Assembly (NCBI RefSeq): GCF_051622035.1
Contig: NC_135355.1
Location: 26,081,986-26,145,985 of the forward strand
Direction of reading: 5' to 3'
Origin: Arctopsyche grandis
Lineage: Eukaryota > Arthropoda > Insecta > Trichoptera > Hydropsychidae
Length of the DNA stretch: 64,000 bases
Made by a program: the position numbers and the translations under genes. Every line of letters starts with the position of its first letter. Position 1 is the first letter of the stretch. Shown piece by piece: positions 1 to 12,964 of this stretch. The notes below the pieces were generated by a model. That model did no database searches and had not been told where the DNA came from. It saw only the letters and a list, made by a program, of their open reading frames with translations.

Positions 1-61
1 TAAAAATAATGGATCCGATAATTTTTTTGATCAAAAATGATTATTTGATGTTTGATTTTAG

Positions 62-226
62 GTTCGGCAATCACTTGAGACTTTGTCGACTTTGATTGGA
101 GGTATTACCAACGACAATACGAATTTTCCATCATCGGGATTCAGCGGTAGTGCAATGAATAGTGATAAATTGGAAACTGTACAAACTGTGGGCATGAGCC
201 ATACGATGAACGATGGAGACAGTTAG
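62..226 (+). CDS. Last coding exon of an unidentified gene entering from the left
   Basis: An AG acceptor at 60-61 is followed by 54 sense codons and a TAG at 224-226. The peptide is rich in Ser, Thr, Asn and Gly and ends in MNDGDS; it looks like a disordered C-terminal tail. I do not recognise the protein. The reading frame is open from the acceptor to the stop, and the sequence after the stop turns sharply AT-rich, as expected for a 3' UTR. The rest of the gene lies outside the window. Confidence 0.55.
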   Translation, partial: VRQSLETLSTLIGGITNDNTNFPSSGFSGSAMNSDKLETVQTVGMSHTMNDGDS

Positions 227-3200
227 CGCTCGGGATACAGCCATATTTGTGTGTTAATTTGGAGCTCCTTCGCTCTTTTAGTGTGATCTTCAAATATAAA
301 ATAATTGTACTTGCCAAATTTTAGTTAGTTGAAAATGATTATTAATATATAAAATGTTTGTTGTTTATTTTTTTAACATTCATATTATTTATTTTGATCT
401 GATTCGGTCTAATGGCAGTAGACATGTACTATTTTAGTTGTAAGATTACAATCATACAATTAGTTCAATCTAATGACTATCAATTTTTGTAGAAACAGTT
501 TTTCATGTTATTTTGGATTTCCATTTAATAGAATTTTAGTGCCAATGTTTTTTTGACAAAAAATTTTGCTCATATTTGACATGTAAATATTCCCTCATCG
601 TTTAATGTGTTATACTTAAAATTATTCACATGTTGTTTCAAAGCGATTCTCCACATTATTAAAAAATTCAAAAAAGATTTAAAATTACATACTAGTAGGT
701 ACATATAATTAAAGAGAGTAACAGTTATTGCCTAATTAGTGATATGTTGTAAGTGCGAAAATTTAATGAATCAATCGGAAGGGATTAAAGCCCAAGACCT
801 AGTAATTGAAATTCAATTTGTATATTGACGTATGGGTATTAATATTAATTAACTAATTTGTTCCACTTTTTAATTAATAATTGTTGATGAAGAGTATCAG
901 TTCTGTATATTCTCATCTTAATTTAGATGTGTTATACCATAGTGCACATATGTAGATAATAATTAATAAATAAATGCTGAAAAATTAGGAAAATCATAAA
1001 AATTTTCGAAAACAACAAAATGGAAATTTTGTTTCATGTTATAAAAATTTAAATTTTCAAAATTGAAAATGTTAATAATATTTAGACGAAAATAGAGAAC
1101 GTTACTTACATTCCTTTTATTTATACAATTGTGATAATTTAGTCTTCTATTAATATAAATCTAATTGTTTATTATCATATGAATTTTATTTGAATGTTTT
1201 CAACGCAGCTATATTTATAAAATACTAGAAAGTGCTGTTCAATACCATCGTTGAATTTTTATCTAACAAAAGACAATTAATCAAAACTCATCCAAAAATG
1301 AATTTCTAAACATCTTCCATAAAAAATCATACATAAATGACATGCCACATATTGAAAAAATGTTATATATATTATTATTATGAACATATCATGGTCGTCA
1401 AAACTTCCTACGTAGATACCTCTTAAAATCACCGTTAAAAATTGTTCATTGTTAGTACATGTATAAATAGAAATATTTTTCGAGAAAAAATAATCAATTG
1501 AATATTTGAAATGTTTGTACATAGCGAATAAAAAGAATTCCATAAATATTTAAGCTTTCATTTCAGTATTGTATGTGCAATTGGCAGTATTATCGATGGT
1601 TTGGAATTTGTACTCGCTAAATCCGAAGCTCGGATAGTGTAAATGTACTGTACTACTTAACCTGAACTAACAAATTTATGGACTGACAATGCCCGATATT
1701 TTATATTTGTAAAGAAAACTTATTTATGTACAATGTCTTAAAAACTTTGTATTATGTGCTTTGTCAATTTAGCATCGTTCTAAATTAGTTTCCAAATGCA
1801 CTCGTTTGTTTGTTTGTCTGTCGAACCAAAAATAAATTGTATATTTCAGACCACTTTTGTTCGTTTTTATGTCCTCGTACACGAATCGTTCGCGCGAAAC
1901 AATTTCTGGTCTGAATATACATATATGTAATATGTGCCGACGAAATAAAACCAGAAACCAAATATCTAAATATATTTTTCTAGGAAATCTTACAAGTGAT
2001 AAAATTAAATGACTAAGAATATTGTACGATAGAAAAGTTCATCGACTTGACCAATATTGGATGTTGCCGTGATGCAAGTGCCAAGTTATCAAACTTTTCG
2101 ATCGCGCATAGTATACGAACAATCTTAATATTGAAACGATTCTGTTCCTGGCATCATTCCTTACCATTTTAATTATCCTGTAAGTTTAAATTATTAAAAA
2201 CGAGGTTTTTACATCGTGGAACAAACTAGAAGAATATATTGTTTAATATACATACATACATTTAAGTGTTAGAACGGAGGATTGTTTGTCGTGTGTGCAA
2301 CTGTTATTTATTATAATTTAAGCAATTTAATCTTAATTGAATCACGTGTGGTTGAAGCGCGTTGTTTTTTTTTGTATTAAGGTATGCGTATTGATTTATA
2401 CACTAATGTGATGTACAATTTTATGGAAAGTGTGTAGAAATGTGATCGTATTACGTGTATTTTAAGTTTATCCAAATACTAATCATACTTATAGCAAACC
2501 ATACACCATGTTCCTCTTGTCTGTGCTGATTTACTGTTGATGTTTGTTAATGTTATTAATTGAAATTGTTTTGTATTGTTGGTAATTGGTTTCATTTAAA
2601 TATTTTCAGAAATCCATGTTGTATTTGTATTGTTTTTCTACATTTCGCAATAATGAATTTATGAAATTGCTTCCATAGTTGAAATAATCTTTGTTTTATT
2701 AACATTATGTATCAAAATTTTATTAAATACTGTGTTTCATCATTGGTGTAGAATTCTTTCAATTGGCATTTTATGTATTATATATTTTATACATTCTTTT
2801 CCAAAACACACCATAGATTTACTTTCAATAATACTGTGCCTTAGAAATTAGACATTCACTTTCATTGCTTGCAACATTTTTCTATTGGTTGTTAATATTT
2901 TAGCCTCAAAATTATTTCTCCATACACATTGAGTGTTGCCGTAACTCGTTTCATTTTTATTTTTATTTTATTTAAACCATTAAGATACTTGTCACGAGGA
3001 GAAATAAAGAAACAAATTATTGCAAAGGTTATTTTTAATTGATCATCCATGCTTCTTCCATTTCTTGTTCTGTCGTGTGTAGTTAGATATTACATAAAAA
3101 GATCAAAAACATTAATTCAACAAATTTATTCAAAAGGTCATGGTAACACAAACTTCTCAAATACATTCCATCTCAAATTTCCATATCTTGCTCTTCATAA

Positions 3201-4009
3201 ATAGTAAGACTTTACATTATTAGTGTTGTGCAACTAATTTGTATAATTTCGAATAGTACAAAATTGACAATCCAACTAAAAAATTGTATACATATTTCGC
3301 TAATCTCGTAAACGAAGCACTTAGTGCTAGAACAAAAAAAATATATAACAACACGTTTACGATCGTTTATAACAATTTATAATTAACTACATAAATGAGG
3401 AAAATTTCATCCATAATAATACAAGGTAAGAGATTTCGATTAATTTAAATAATGAATAATGCATTAGTGACAATGCACATTTAATGACTGCGAACTTACT
3501 TATTAATGTTAATTATTAATTGACATCTAATATGTCGTAACTTTGGCATATTTGAACATTACTGCTGAGGAACTTATTAAGTAGTAACTCAATTAAATGA
3601 ATCCATAGCTGTTAAGGCACTCTACGATTATTGTACGGTAAAGTTTAAATTTTTTGTGAAAATTAGTGACAAAATCATATATAAACTAAATTAATGTATG
3701 CCAACGTATGATTAAAATGATTTCAACTATGTATGTATATATGCAATAAATAGTCGATGAATCTACATAAATATCAATTGTCAATCTTAACTTTAATTAA
3801 ATAATAATTAAACCGATCAACGTATATATAATAAATAAATACACATACAATAAATATGGCAACCAATAAATAGTATCGAAATCCTACAAGGTTAGTCATT
3901 ATTAAATACATAATCGAATTATGAATGACAAACGAAAACTTCTAATCAGCATTACAATTATCTAATGATAATTTGTGAAAGTGTGAATAAGTAAGATTTA
4001 TATCACAAC
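227..4009. other. 3' UTR of the first gene, then AT-rich intergenic sequence
   Basis: No convincing coding sequence on either strand. Several AATAAA-type signals occur (for example near 970 and 1846), so the 3' UTR of the upstream gene could be long, but its end cannot be fixed from sequence. The rest is AT-rich spacer with scattered ATGTACATAC-type motifs that recur through the whole window. Confidence 0.5.
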
Positions 4010-7000
4010 CTAATGAGACTGAACTTTCTTAATAATTTCGTTGGTGAATTCAGAACATTTGGCTTTTCCTCCTAAGTCACCGGTTAAATATTTTCCTTCT
4101 TTGATTGTATCAAAGCAGGCTTTTTCAATCTTATCAGCGTGCGAATTCAACTTCATATGTCGCAACATCATTACGGCAGATAGCAGTAAAGCTGTCGGAT
4201 TAGCGAGATCTTTTCCGGCGATATCTGGAGCTGTACCATGGACCTGAAAACGAAATACAAGTCATATTAATTGTTTTGAGTACAATTATAAAAAAATATT
4301 TAACTAGCTTGCAGACTTACAGATTCGAAGAGAGCTCCATTGAGACCAATATTTCCTGATGGTGTTAATCCTAAGCCTCCGACAAGTCCAGCGCACATGT
4401 CAGACATAATATCACCATATAAATTAGGCATCACCAACACATCATACTTGCTAGGATCTTGAACCATATTTAAACAGACGGTATCCAAATATTTTTCTTC
4501 GAATTTCACATCGGGATATTTCTCGGCCATATCTCGACAACACCTCAAAAAGAGTCCATCTGACATTCGCCTAAGAACAGATCGATTACACAACTTCAAT
4601 AAATCATACCGTTTACACATTAACATAATGAGTGAGAAAGACCTTACATGATGTTTGCTTTGTGTACAGCTGTGACCTTAGAGCGGCCAACGGCACGAGT
4701 GTACTCAAAGGCAAATTCGGCTACTCTCTTAGAAGCGTCTTCCGTGATCAACTTGATAGATTGTACAACACCATCTACAATCTCGTGCTCAATACCTGAA
4801 TATTCACCTTCAGTATTTTCACGAATTGTGACCACATCAACATTATCATATAAGGTTTTGTACCTGGAAATACAAGATACATAGAATGAAACATAGATAT
4901 AGAATGATTATGACGCTTTTTCTAATCAAACATGGTAACAAAATAAATAATCAACGCACCCTTCTATACTCCTGCAAGGCCTTACGTTTGCATATAAACT
5001 AAACTCCTTCCTAAGTGCAAGATTCAAAGATCGATGTCCTTTTCCAACCGGTGTCATCAAAGGTCCTTTGAGTCCAATTTTATTTCTATTTACGGAATCA
5101 ATAGCTTCTTGAGGAATTCCAAACTTTCCATCAGGACCCTAAAAATATATACATACATATATATAATATATAATGTATAAGTTGAAAATACGAATGTAAT
5201 TTTCAACCACAGGTAAACGATTTTATATAAATGAACGAAAAAAACATAAACAGCAATAATTTTTTTTTTATTACTGACACTCAAGTGAACAGCTGGTTGC
5301 CAAAATTTAAAAATACCAAAAAATGTAATGATTATAATTTAATCTCAGTAAAAAAACATGCCTTGAATGAATTGAAGCTGTATCCGTACGTTTTGTCTTA
5401 ACAAAAAACATCTCATCTTATCTCACTTTTTATATATTGTATGATACATATTATACATTATATAATATATACAGCTGATTATCAACCATTTCATACTTAT
5501 ATAATAGATTTTAAATAAATTCTGTATGATTTAAAGCCATTCATTTTATTGGAACGATTCGGTAAATTTACAATTATACTGTGAATAATCTAATATGTAT
5601 TAATATCGAGTTTCAAGACTGGCGTCACAATATTATTCTGAATTGGTCCAGAAAATCGGATGGCGTGATTCCACATTGGATAGATATGTATAATAAAACT
5701 AAAACAATATATAAACATATACAGTGTTATGAAGCTATGTAAAAAAATCAAGTGCAAAGAAGCCTCAAAGGGTTGATAGGTCATATCATATAGAAGAGCA
5801 TCATAACCTCTGGATATTCGCAGCACACATTGTTTACGACTCGTAGAGTTTGTTTATAATATACCACTTTTAACTTGGGCAGTATTAGCAATTAACTATG
5901 AGATTTTGGTGTTTTTATTACTAAAAATCTTTAAAAAAAAACCATAAGAATTTGTACTGAGGTATGTGTAGCTCAAAATTTTCTAAATGATATGCGCTAT
6001 CAACTCTTTAAGGCTTTAAAGCTTCATAGCAGCCTGTATATTAAAAGTAAATAACTCAAGAGACGGATATGCTCTTTAGAATGATGTCCAAAATTATGAA
6101 ATTTTGTATTTGGACACCAATAGTGACACTGAAAAAAAAACAACTCATTTTCGCGAGAAATAAGAAATATTCCACAGTGGGATTATTAATCCAAGGGTTA
6201 CAAATTACGGAAATCTCCATTTTCAGAGTAACTTTGGCGTATCATGTGTTTATTGCAACCTGACCAGCAAATGCTTGCAGACCAGCAATTGAAATAGCTT
6301 TTGATAGCCTGATTATATAATTTGTGCTTTCAACTAAATGTAGACGTTACAGTCGAAGTGTATTTTCAGTTGCAACATATTCCAACTGGCGTTTCAGGTC
6401 ATTCATATTCGAATACAATTCAACTAGTACATTATATGTATCTCTAAGCGCATATACACTTTCAACAATGTGCGCCAGTTGTAATATAATAGTCGAGTTT
6501 TGAGTTAAACGGCTAAAAGATGCGAGTTCCGGATCTTTTAGCCGTTGTTAAATTTTCATTATCACTGGACACAACAGTGTGAAAACATTAGTCACTGTAA
6601 ATAATAAGCAACAAATGATCAATATACACGTATACGTAAATTGAACTAAATATGTTGTGTAATTGTTTATTTATATTTAAAAATATGTGTAACCTTGACA
6701 TCAAATAGTATCACCTATATTAAAAAGTGTAGCATAAATCTAAATACAACTCAACATATGTAAGTTACATTTAAACAGCAATTAATCCAACCTTATCTTA
6801 TCTACAACAGAAATACTAGAACAAGTTCAAATTCTTCGGTCTTTGCAATTAAAACACGCTATAATTAGTCATAAAATTTTACCCTGACTGGTGTAACGTC
6901 TACGCTCTCCCATTCGATTGGAACGTCGGCAGACGCAAAGATCTTCTGTACAGCTGCCGATATTTCTGGTCCGATACCGTCTCCAGGGATGAGGGTACAT

Positions 7001-8143
7001 TTGGTGACGCCTGAGCTGTAAGCACGAGCGCCTGCTGCTCGGGAAAGCGACTGAAATATATATTTAAAATAATCATCAAAAAAAAATTAAAGGATCTTTT
7101 CATACAACATTGATTTTTAGCTGTATTAGTACAAGCTATTTCTATATTTTTCATACATTTTCATTTGAATGCATGTTTTTTTTTTTGGTAATATACATAT
7201 GTATATACGCACTGTAACTTACTACCACGTGGAGATGAAAAATAGGCATCTATTATACATGATTATCATATACAGTTCATTCTGGTCGGTATTGATAGTA
7301 TTTTATTATATACTCTGATTTGATTTGCATACTGGAACAATTGGATCAATAAGTCTTGCTATAAAAAATGAGGTAAACGGACTACTAGTCATATGTAAAT
7401 CAGTCACAGGACAACCGGTCGCTCTAGATCGGTCACACATGATCACCCGTCACACTAAAACTGGTCAAGAGAAAACTGGTCACACCCTAAAATCGGTCAA
7501 CCAGTTGTCTTGTGACCGATTAAGGTGTGACCAGTTTTCTCGTGACCAGTTTTAGGGTGTGACCAATTTTCTCGTTTGACTAGTAATCACGGTTCACATT
7601 TGACTAGTAATCACCGAACCAAAAAATGAATAGCTCTCACAGGAAAAAAAATCACGAAATCTTCTCACTTTTGGAATATAGCCACACCTTCTATAACCCA
7701 CCAAATGTTCCGAATATATTAACTGGTTCAATAGCTACGTAGGTTTCTTACCTAACCTAACCTTGAAGTCGATCGGTCGAGTCAAGTGTATAGAATATGT
7801 ATATTGCGGTGAGAAACAATGCGATCACATGATCGGAGTTAAGACCAGATTCGTCCGCTGCATAGAGAGGTAAGTTACGACCTTTTGGCGCTGAAAAGTG
7901 TGATGTAACGAACGATTCCAGCTCTGGCGGGCCAAAAACAAAACAAAGCGGCTGATTTGAGATCGAATTTGAAAATAGAACAGGTGGCGGCTGTTTCATA
8001 AGAGGCGGCCGCTGATGAAGGGTGGGTGGGGTGGGGTGGGGTGGGGTGGGGTGGGGTGGGGAGGCACGAGGGGTCGAACCAACGAACAGCTGTGAGTTGG
8101 CCGGCCATCAACTGACCAGAGTCGCCAGGAGTCGTGAAGCCAT
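4010..8143 (-). CDS. IDH3A: Isocitrate dehydrogenase [NAD] subunit alpha, mitochondrial
   Basis: Catalytic subunit of mitochondrial NAD-dependent isocitrate dehydrogenase, which converts isocitrate to 2-oxoglutarate in the TCA cycle. Exons (minus strand): 8143-8117, 7050-6883, 5138-4960, 4863-4648, 4570-4321, 4243-4010; they sum to 1074 nt, 357 aa plus stop, close to the usual 360-370. Visible signatures are IPGDGIGPE in exon 2, [10 protein letters not shown] in exon 4 and the isocitrate/isopropylmalate dehydrogenase signature [13 protein letters not shown] in exon 5; the C-terminus is KKVQSH. Exon 1 is only nine codons (MASRLLATL), chosen because it ends at a GTCAGT donor in phase 0 and completes an Arg/Ser/Ala-rich mitochondrial presequence continuing [14 protein letters not shown]. 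Exons 2-6 are near certain from homology; exon 1 is inference. Intron 1 contains a hAT MITE and a GGGGT array. Confidence 0.93.
7372..7620. mobile_element. hAT-type palindromic MITE, family A, in IDH3A intron 1
   Basis: The element begins ggtaaacggac and ends gtaatcaccgaacc. Its interior is a partial palindrome built from ggtcacac / gtgtgacc words. Near-identical copies lie at 33446 and 57899; the 57899 copy has a clean 8-bp target duplication, which points to hAT. Flanks here (aaaaatga / aaaaaatga) fit an 8-bp duplication in an A-run but are not decisive. Confidence 0.8.
8020..8062. repeat. (GGGGT)n pentanucleotide array in IDH3A intron 1
   Basis: About eight tandem GGGGT units on the + strand, starting 55 bp from the exon 1 donor. 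On the transcribed sense strand this reads (CCCCA)n. The G-runs on + could form a G-quadruplex. The surrounding 150 bp is unusually GC-rich for the window and contains the inferred IDH3A first exon. Confidence 0.85.
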
Positions 8144-8595
8144 CCTGTTCGAGTTGTCGGTTGACGGACCGAAATGCACACTGCGACTGGACTGCAACTG
8201 CAGCGAAATTCGACGACGCACAACCTCACAGCTCGGCTACACGCCGTTCACTGTCGATCTACTTTTGATACTGGCAATACGCAATGCTACCAGCTACAGC
8301 TGTTAGCTGCAGCTATTGGTACGATTGGAAACTAAACTTGGCCACTCAGATTCAAATAACACACTAAGGCTCACCAAAGAACCGGAGACTATCACCATGA
8401 CGTGAACTTCGACAATTATATGAAATGGTTAATCGAGAAATTGATTCCAAATTTGGAACCGAATTCTGTTGTGGTAATAGATAATGCGTCTTACTAAAAA
8501 AAGATTCTTGACCCAGTGCCGACTTCAAATTCCAAAAAAGACATTATGAAACAGTGGTTGACGAAAAAAATATTTATTTCGACTCGCAAAGTTAA

Positions 8596-9083
8596 TCTAA
8601 TATATAATTTGGAAAGAGACTTTGTATATATATATATGTATGTATCCTTGGTTCGTTCGTTCGTTGGATGGTTGGTTCGTCGTCCGTAGATCGATGACGT
8701 CATCGAACACGTGATTCAAAATTTTTTTTTTTTCGATTCATAGGCGCCGATTTGATTTTTTTCGATTCAATGGATTCACCCCCGTGGGGGCGCGAGGAGT
8801 ATAGTCTCATGGGGCCCCGATGGGAGCGCAGGGGGGCGCAGCCCTAAAAGGCATTAGCTAAGGAGGGCGCAGAGGGGCGAAGCCCTAAACGGCAATAGCT
8901 AAGGGGGCGCAGAGGGGCGAAGCCCTAGAAGGCAAAGGCTCAGGGGGCGCCAAGGGCGAAGCCCTAGAAGGCCCAAAAAAGAATTTGATTTTTTTTTTAA
9001 CAAAATTAATGTTTACTATTAGATTAGTCATGTTTAAGCGGTTTATATTATAAATACTGAGCGAAGCCGGGTAATACAGCTAG
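8596..9083 (+). mobile_element. Non-autonomous Helitron, family 1
   Basis: It starts with TC after a host A and ends in CTAG before a host T, as Helitrons do. The 3' end, gcgaagccgggtaatacag followed by CTAG, resembles known insect Helitron termini. The 5' part carries the gaaagagactttgtat motif seen in the copies near 38050 and 46200. The middle holds a short GC-rich array of gggcgaagccctaga... units (about 8800-8975), related to the large minisatellite at 22178-23250. Confidence 0.75.
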
Positions 9084-10107
9084 TACTTTATAATAACTAA
9101 TTTTTTATATTTTTGCATTTTTATTTGTATTTTTTTGTATTTCGCATTTTTTGGATTTTTAATTGCATTTGTTTTTTATATGTTGTATTTATAAAATGCA
9201 ATAAATCTAGAAAATAAAGTTACTTTCACTAGTTTCATTTTTGAGAAAAACTTTAATTGCATACATATATGCGACGCCATACCTTGCAGTCAACCGGTAG
9301 TTTCCAATACTGAAGAGTGAAGCAATTTTTCTTTCTCGGCGAACGAACTCTACATGGTGCAATATTTGTGAGCTGATTTGAACTAATTTTAATCTTCCGA
9401 CCGCTTTGATATTTTATTTATTTTAACAACATAGGGGGCCAGCTCTAATTAAAGAAAGGAAATGTCTCTGATATATCGCTTCAGGAATTCATCAGAATCG
9501 ACTGTCAGATCGTCACGATGGCAACTGGCTATCAGAAATGCCAGCTAACCTCGCCTCGAATTAACTTCACTGGTTATATATTTATGTAGTTTAACAGCTA
9601 TAACAGTTAGTTTTTTCGCACTATCTCATATTCAATTTTCACAAAATTTCACGAATTCTGACCAAATCCTTATCAGCTCTAAGTTAGTACATAAAGAATA
9701 CAAATATAAATTTTCAGCTTGATACGTTCAGGGGTGTGGGCAGAATAATGGGCACAACATTTTTGACTTTTTTAAGAGGAAAAACTTCCGGTTTATTAAA
9801 TTTAGTGATTTTTTTTTATTTTCATCACATTGATACAAGAATTATACTTGATTTTTTTCGTGAAGAGCACACATGTTTAAGGGTCGAACAAAATAGTCGA
9901 AGAAAAATCGAACAAGAGTAAACTGCCACTTCCGGTTGACGGATGTTTACCAAATTTTATACATAACTTGGTATTAAGGTTTCTGAGAAAAACATAAAAA
10001 TCCTCCATTCTCTAGAGTAAAAATACTATTTCCGATTCAGGTAAAAATATTAGGGTATAAAATTTATAATTTCTATTAAATGTAAAAAGATACACCTATA
10101 AGGGGAG

Positions 10108-10505
10108 TGTCCGAGCCAACAAACCCACATGGCCGTGTTTTGGGCTCTTACGGGCGCGCACTCATTTTTACGAGGCGCGCTCATCTGTCAAACGAGACGC
10201 CCGCCATCCGCCGCCCGAGACGGTACTGGCGTAGCTGGTCTACCTTGCCTGACCAGCTGCAGCCAGCGTACTCATCCACAGCCCCCGCCATAGAGGGGCA
10301 CAGGCGCCGGCAAACTCCCCGGCTCGCCATTCTATGCGTCAATAAACGAGGATAACCCGAGCTGACTTGTCTAATTCCCCACCCCGCCCTGTTCCAGCAC
10401 GTGCTCCAGAGCGAGCTGAACACACATAGAGACGACGACACACACACACAGCCACTGGTCACCCAGCACACACACACACATTACAGCTCCTGAAGCTATC
10501 GTACA
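10108..10505 (+). repeat. 5' LTR of the BEL/Pao element
   Basis: 398 bp, TGT...ACA, base-for-base the same length as the 3' LTR and apparently identical; both encode the same chance reading frames on both strands. A CA-microsatellite lies near its 3' end and aataaa at about 10340. Confidence 0.93.
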
Positions 10506-10533
10506 TGGTCCTTCGAGTCGGGATGATCTACAG
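10506..10533 (+). promoter_or_regulatory. Primer-binding site, tRNA-Tyr type
   Basis: Directly after the LTR, tggtccttcgag is the complement of the 3' acceptor end plus CCA of insect tRNA-Tyr as I know it. A second stretch, gatctacag at 10525-10533, complements the anticodon-loop region of the same tRNA (CTGTAGATC). The acceptor match is strong; the second is inference. Confidence 0.6.
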
Positions 10534-10733
10534 CGCTGGACTCTGTCGTCGGCATACCAGGTTGGTCGTCAGCCATTTTGTCTCTCCCGTTATTCCTTTG
10601 TGTTGGCTGTCCGCCATCTTGTAATCCCGCTTCCCTTTTGTTTAATGGCTTGGGTTTTTCCCCCCCCTTCTGTTTCACGGCGCGGGTTTCCCCCCCCGTG
10701 ATATCGTTTCACCCCTCACAGTTTCTCGAAGTC

Positions 10734-11915
10734 ATGACGACTCAATTGCGACGTCGTCGTGGCGCCCTTCGGGGAAGGCTGACGAAGCTCACGAATCTGG
10801 TCGACCAATTACCGCCGAGCGTGACCCGACTCGAATATAAGCTCGAGGAGGCGCGCCAGCTGCGTCTCGATTTCTTGGACACGCAGTCCGAGTTAGAAGC
10901 GTTAGAGCTCAAAGAGGCGGAGGAGTCCGCGCTGACATGGGACGAATTTGAGGACGCCTATTTGGCATATACAGATGCAGTGCTGGACAAACTAGATGCC
11001 GCAAAGAGCATCACCTTGTCGGGAGGAACCTCCCCCCAAGCGACCTTTTCCCGGTCGATCAAACCGTCCGTCGCACTGTTGACCAACTCGCTACTCCCCC
11101 AGTGGACCAACCCATTCGTCTCCCGGCACTAGAACTGCCAACATTCGATGGGAAGCTCGAAGATTGGCCCCAGTTCTCCCAACGCTTCCAAGCCGCAATA
11201 GACGGCAGTAAAGTGGATTCAGTCCGCTTCCAATATCTTACTGCCAGTCTTACCGGTGAGGCCCGCAACATTCTCCGCGGCCTCGACTGTGCGGAAGGGG
11301 CCTTCACCACCGCTTGGTCCATTCTCGAGGACCGGTACAACAATAAGAGGTTGTTGGTCCAGAGACACGTCCAGGCATTGCTCAACGCTGAGCCTGTGGG
11401 CCATGACGTCGGTCAAGGGTTGCGGCGGCTGTTGGATGACATCACCATGCATACCCGCACCCTCGGGTCCATGGGCGTCCCCGTCGTCACATGGGACGAC
11501 ATCCTCGTATCTTCCTTGTCGTCCAAGCTGGACCGGTACACTGCCCGGCAATGGGACAAGCAATCGGTCAAGTACGAGGACTGGACATTCGACAAATTTC
11601 TCACGTTCCTCCGGTTTCAGTGCCAAGTGCAGATGAACGGCGAGGCCATCGAGAGGATGCACCAGCCGCGTCCGTGCATACAGGCGGTTACCGGGACTTC
11701 CGCTCATCACGAGAGAGTCAAGGCAGTTTCCTGCCCTAAGTGTCGGGGTGAACATGTGCTCCACTCATGCTCCTCGTTCCGGGACCTGGCCCCACCAGAG
11801 CGAATCAGCCTGGTCCGAAGGGCAAACCTCTGCAGGAACTGCCTGCGTCCTGGCCACCAGACGACAGCTTGCAAGAGCCAAACTCGTTGCTCCCACTGTC
11901 GTACCTACACCACAC
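10734..11915 (+). pseudogene. BEL/Pao Gag, frameshifted
   Basis: Starts at the ATG opening MTTQLRRRRGALRGR and carries an N-terminal coiled-coil-like stretch (EEARQLRLDFLDTQSEL). A 1-nt loss in a C-run near 11095-11100 moves the frame just before the DUF1759-type core (LPTFDGKLEDWPQF, FQYLTASLTGEA). Two zinc knuckles follow: CPKCRGEH and CRNCLRPGHQTTAC (CX2CX4HX4C). A second frameshift lies near 11905-11915, between Gag and the protease. Confidence 0.85.
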
Positions 11916-12640
11916 ACTTTTGCACGCCGAGTTTACTCGGACTCCAAAACACTTCAACGCTGCTCCTGTCCCAAGGGCTGCAAGCGTCGCTAACGAAGCG
12001 CCACACGCGCCTAGCCTTCATTCCCTGCATTCAACCGTCAGGGCAGCAACAACCCCTCGCACCATTCTGTTATCCACAGTGGTGTTGTCTGCCCGTGGAG
12101 GCGATGGGCGTTGGCATAAGTGTCGAGCACTGCTCGACAGTGGGTCAGAGATGAACATCATCTCCAATGACCTGCGTCAGCGGTTGAACATCCAACCGCA
12201 TGCATTGAATGCAAGCATGGTCGGGGTAGGCTGTAAGGAAACGCCAATCTCCCAGGGCGTAGTCTTGCACGTTGCTCCTCGGGGGTCGAGGAGCCATGCC
12301 AAAATAAAGGAGATGGAGTTTTTAGTGATCCCTAAGATCACGAACAATGTTCCATCCAGAGACCTGTCGGAATTACGGCTGGGGTTGCCCCAGCGTATTT
12401 ACCTGGCTGACCCCACATTTGATTCGCCGGGGGCAGTCGACATGGTCCTCGGATGCTTGGCATTCCATCAGTCCCTTAAAGACGGTAGGAGGAATATTTC
12501 CATTCCTCCCTCACTCGCCAGCGAACGGGGCTCTACCATTCACCTGTTGAACACTTCGTTCGGCTGGGTTGTTAGTGGGGAGCTGGGCTCAGTCCCAACA
12601 ACCAACCGCTCCGGGAACTGCCATCAAAAAGCTTCTCGTG
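11916..12640 (+). pseudogene. BEL/Pao aspartic protease (DUF1758 type)
   Basis: Reads LLDSGSEMNIIS, the retropepsin D-S-G active-site loop of BEL/Pao elements, followed by DMVLGCLAF and SFGWVVSGEL, which are characteristic of this domain. It lies in a different frame from the Gag core. Coding similarity fades after about 12600, where the pol gene should continue to reverse transcriptase. Confidence 0.8.
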
Positions 12641-12964
12641 ATCCGTCGGCGGACCGAAGAGTTCCGTTGCCAAAGCCTAGGGAACCCGCTTCTAAAAGAA
12701 GCCGCGGTAAACCCGCACCCGTTGTTCCTCATTTCATCCGACCTTCCCAACCCAGCTCCAAAAACTCCTGGTCAATTCCTAGCTGGCGAACCACTGGTTG
12801 CTCAACAGCGGGAGGATCTGCTCAATCAGCCCGCAGCACGGGCGCTACCGCACCAGCATCTGCAGCAGCGGGCAGAGATGGTCGCTGGAGGAGTGCGGCA
12901 CACTCCTTCAACAGCAACACCAGGAAGTCAGCCCAACGAGTAGCTCGACTACCGACCGAGCGGC

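Noticed and set aside
8020-8062. GGGGT array as telomeric repeat
   Set aside because: Insect telomere unit is TTAGG; this is a short intronic pentamer array near IDH3A exon 1.
10181-10477. Antisense Cys/Ser-rich frame, repeated at 13619-13915
   Set aside because: Lies within both LTRs and is identical only because the LTRs are identical.
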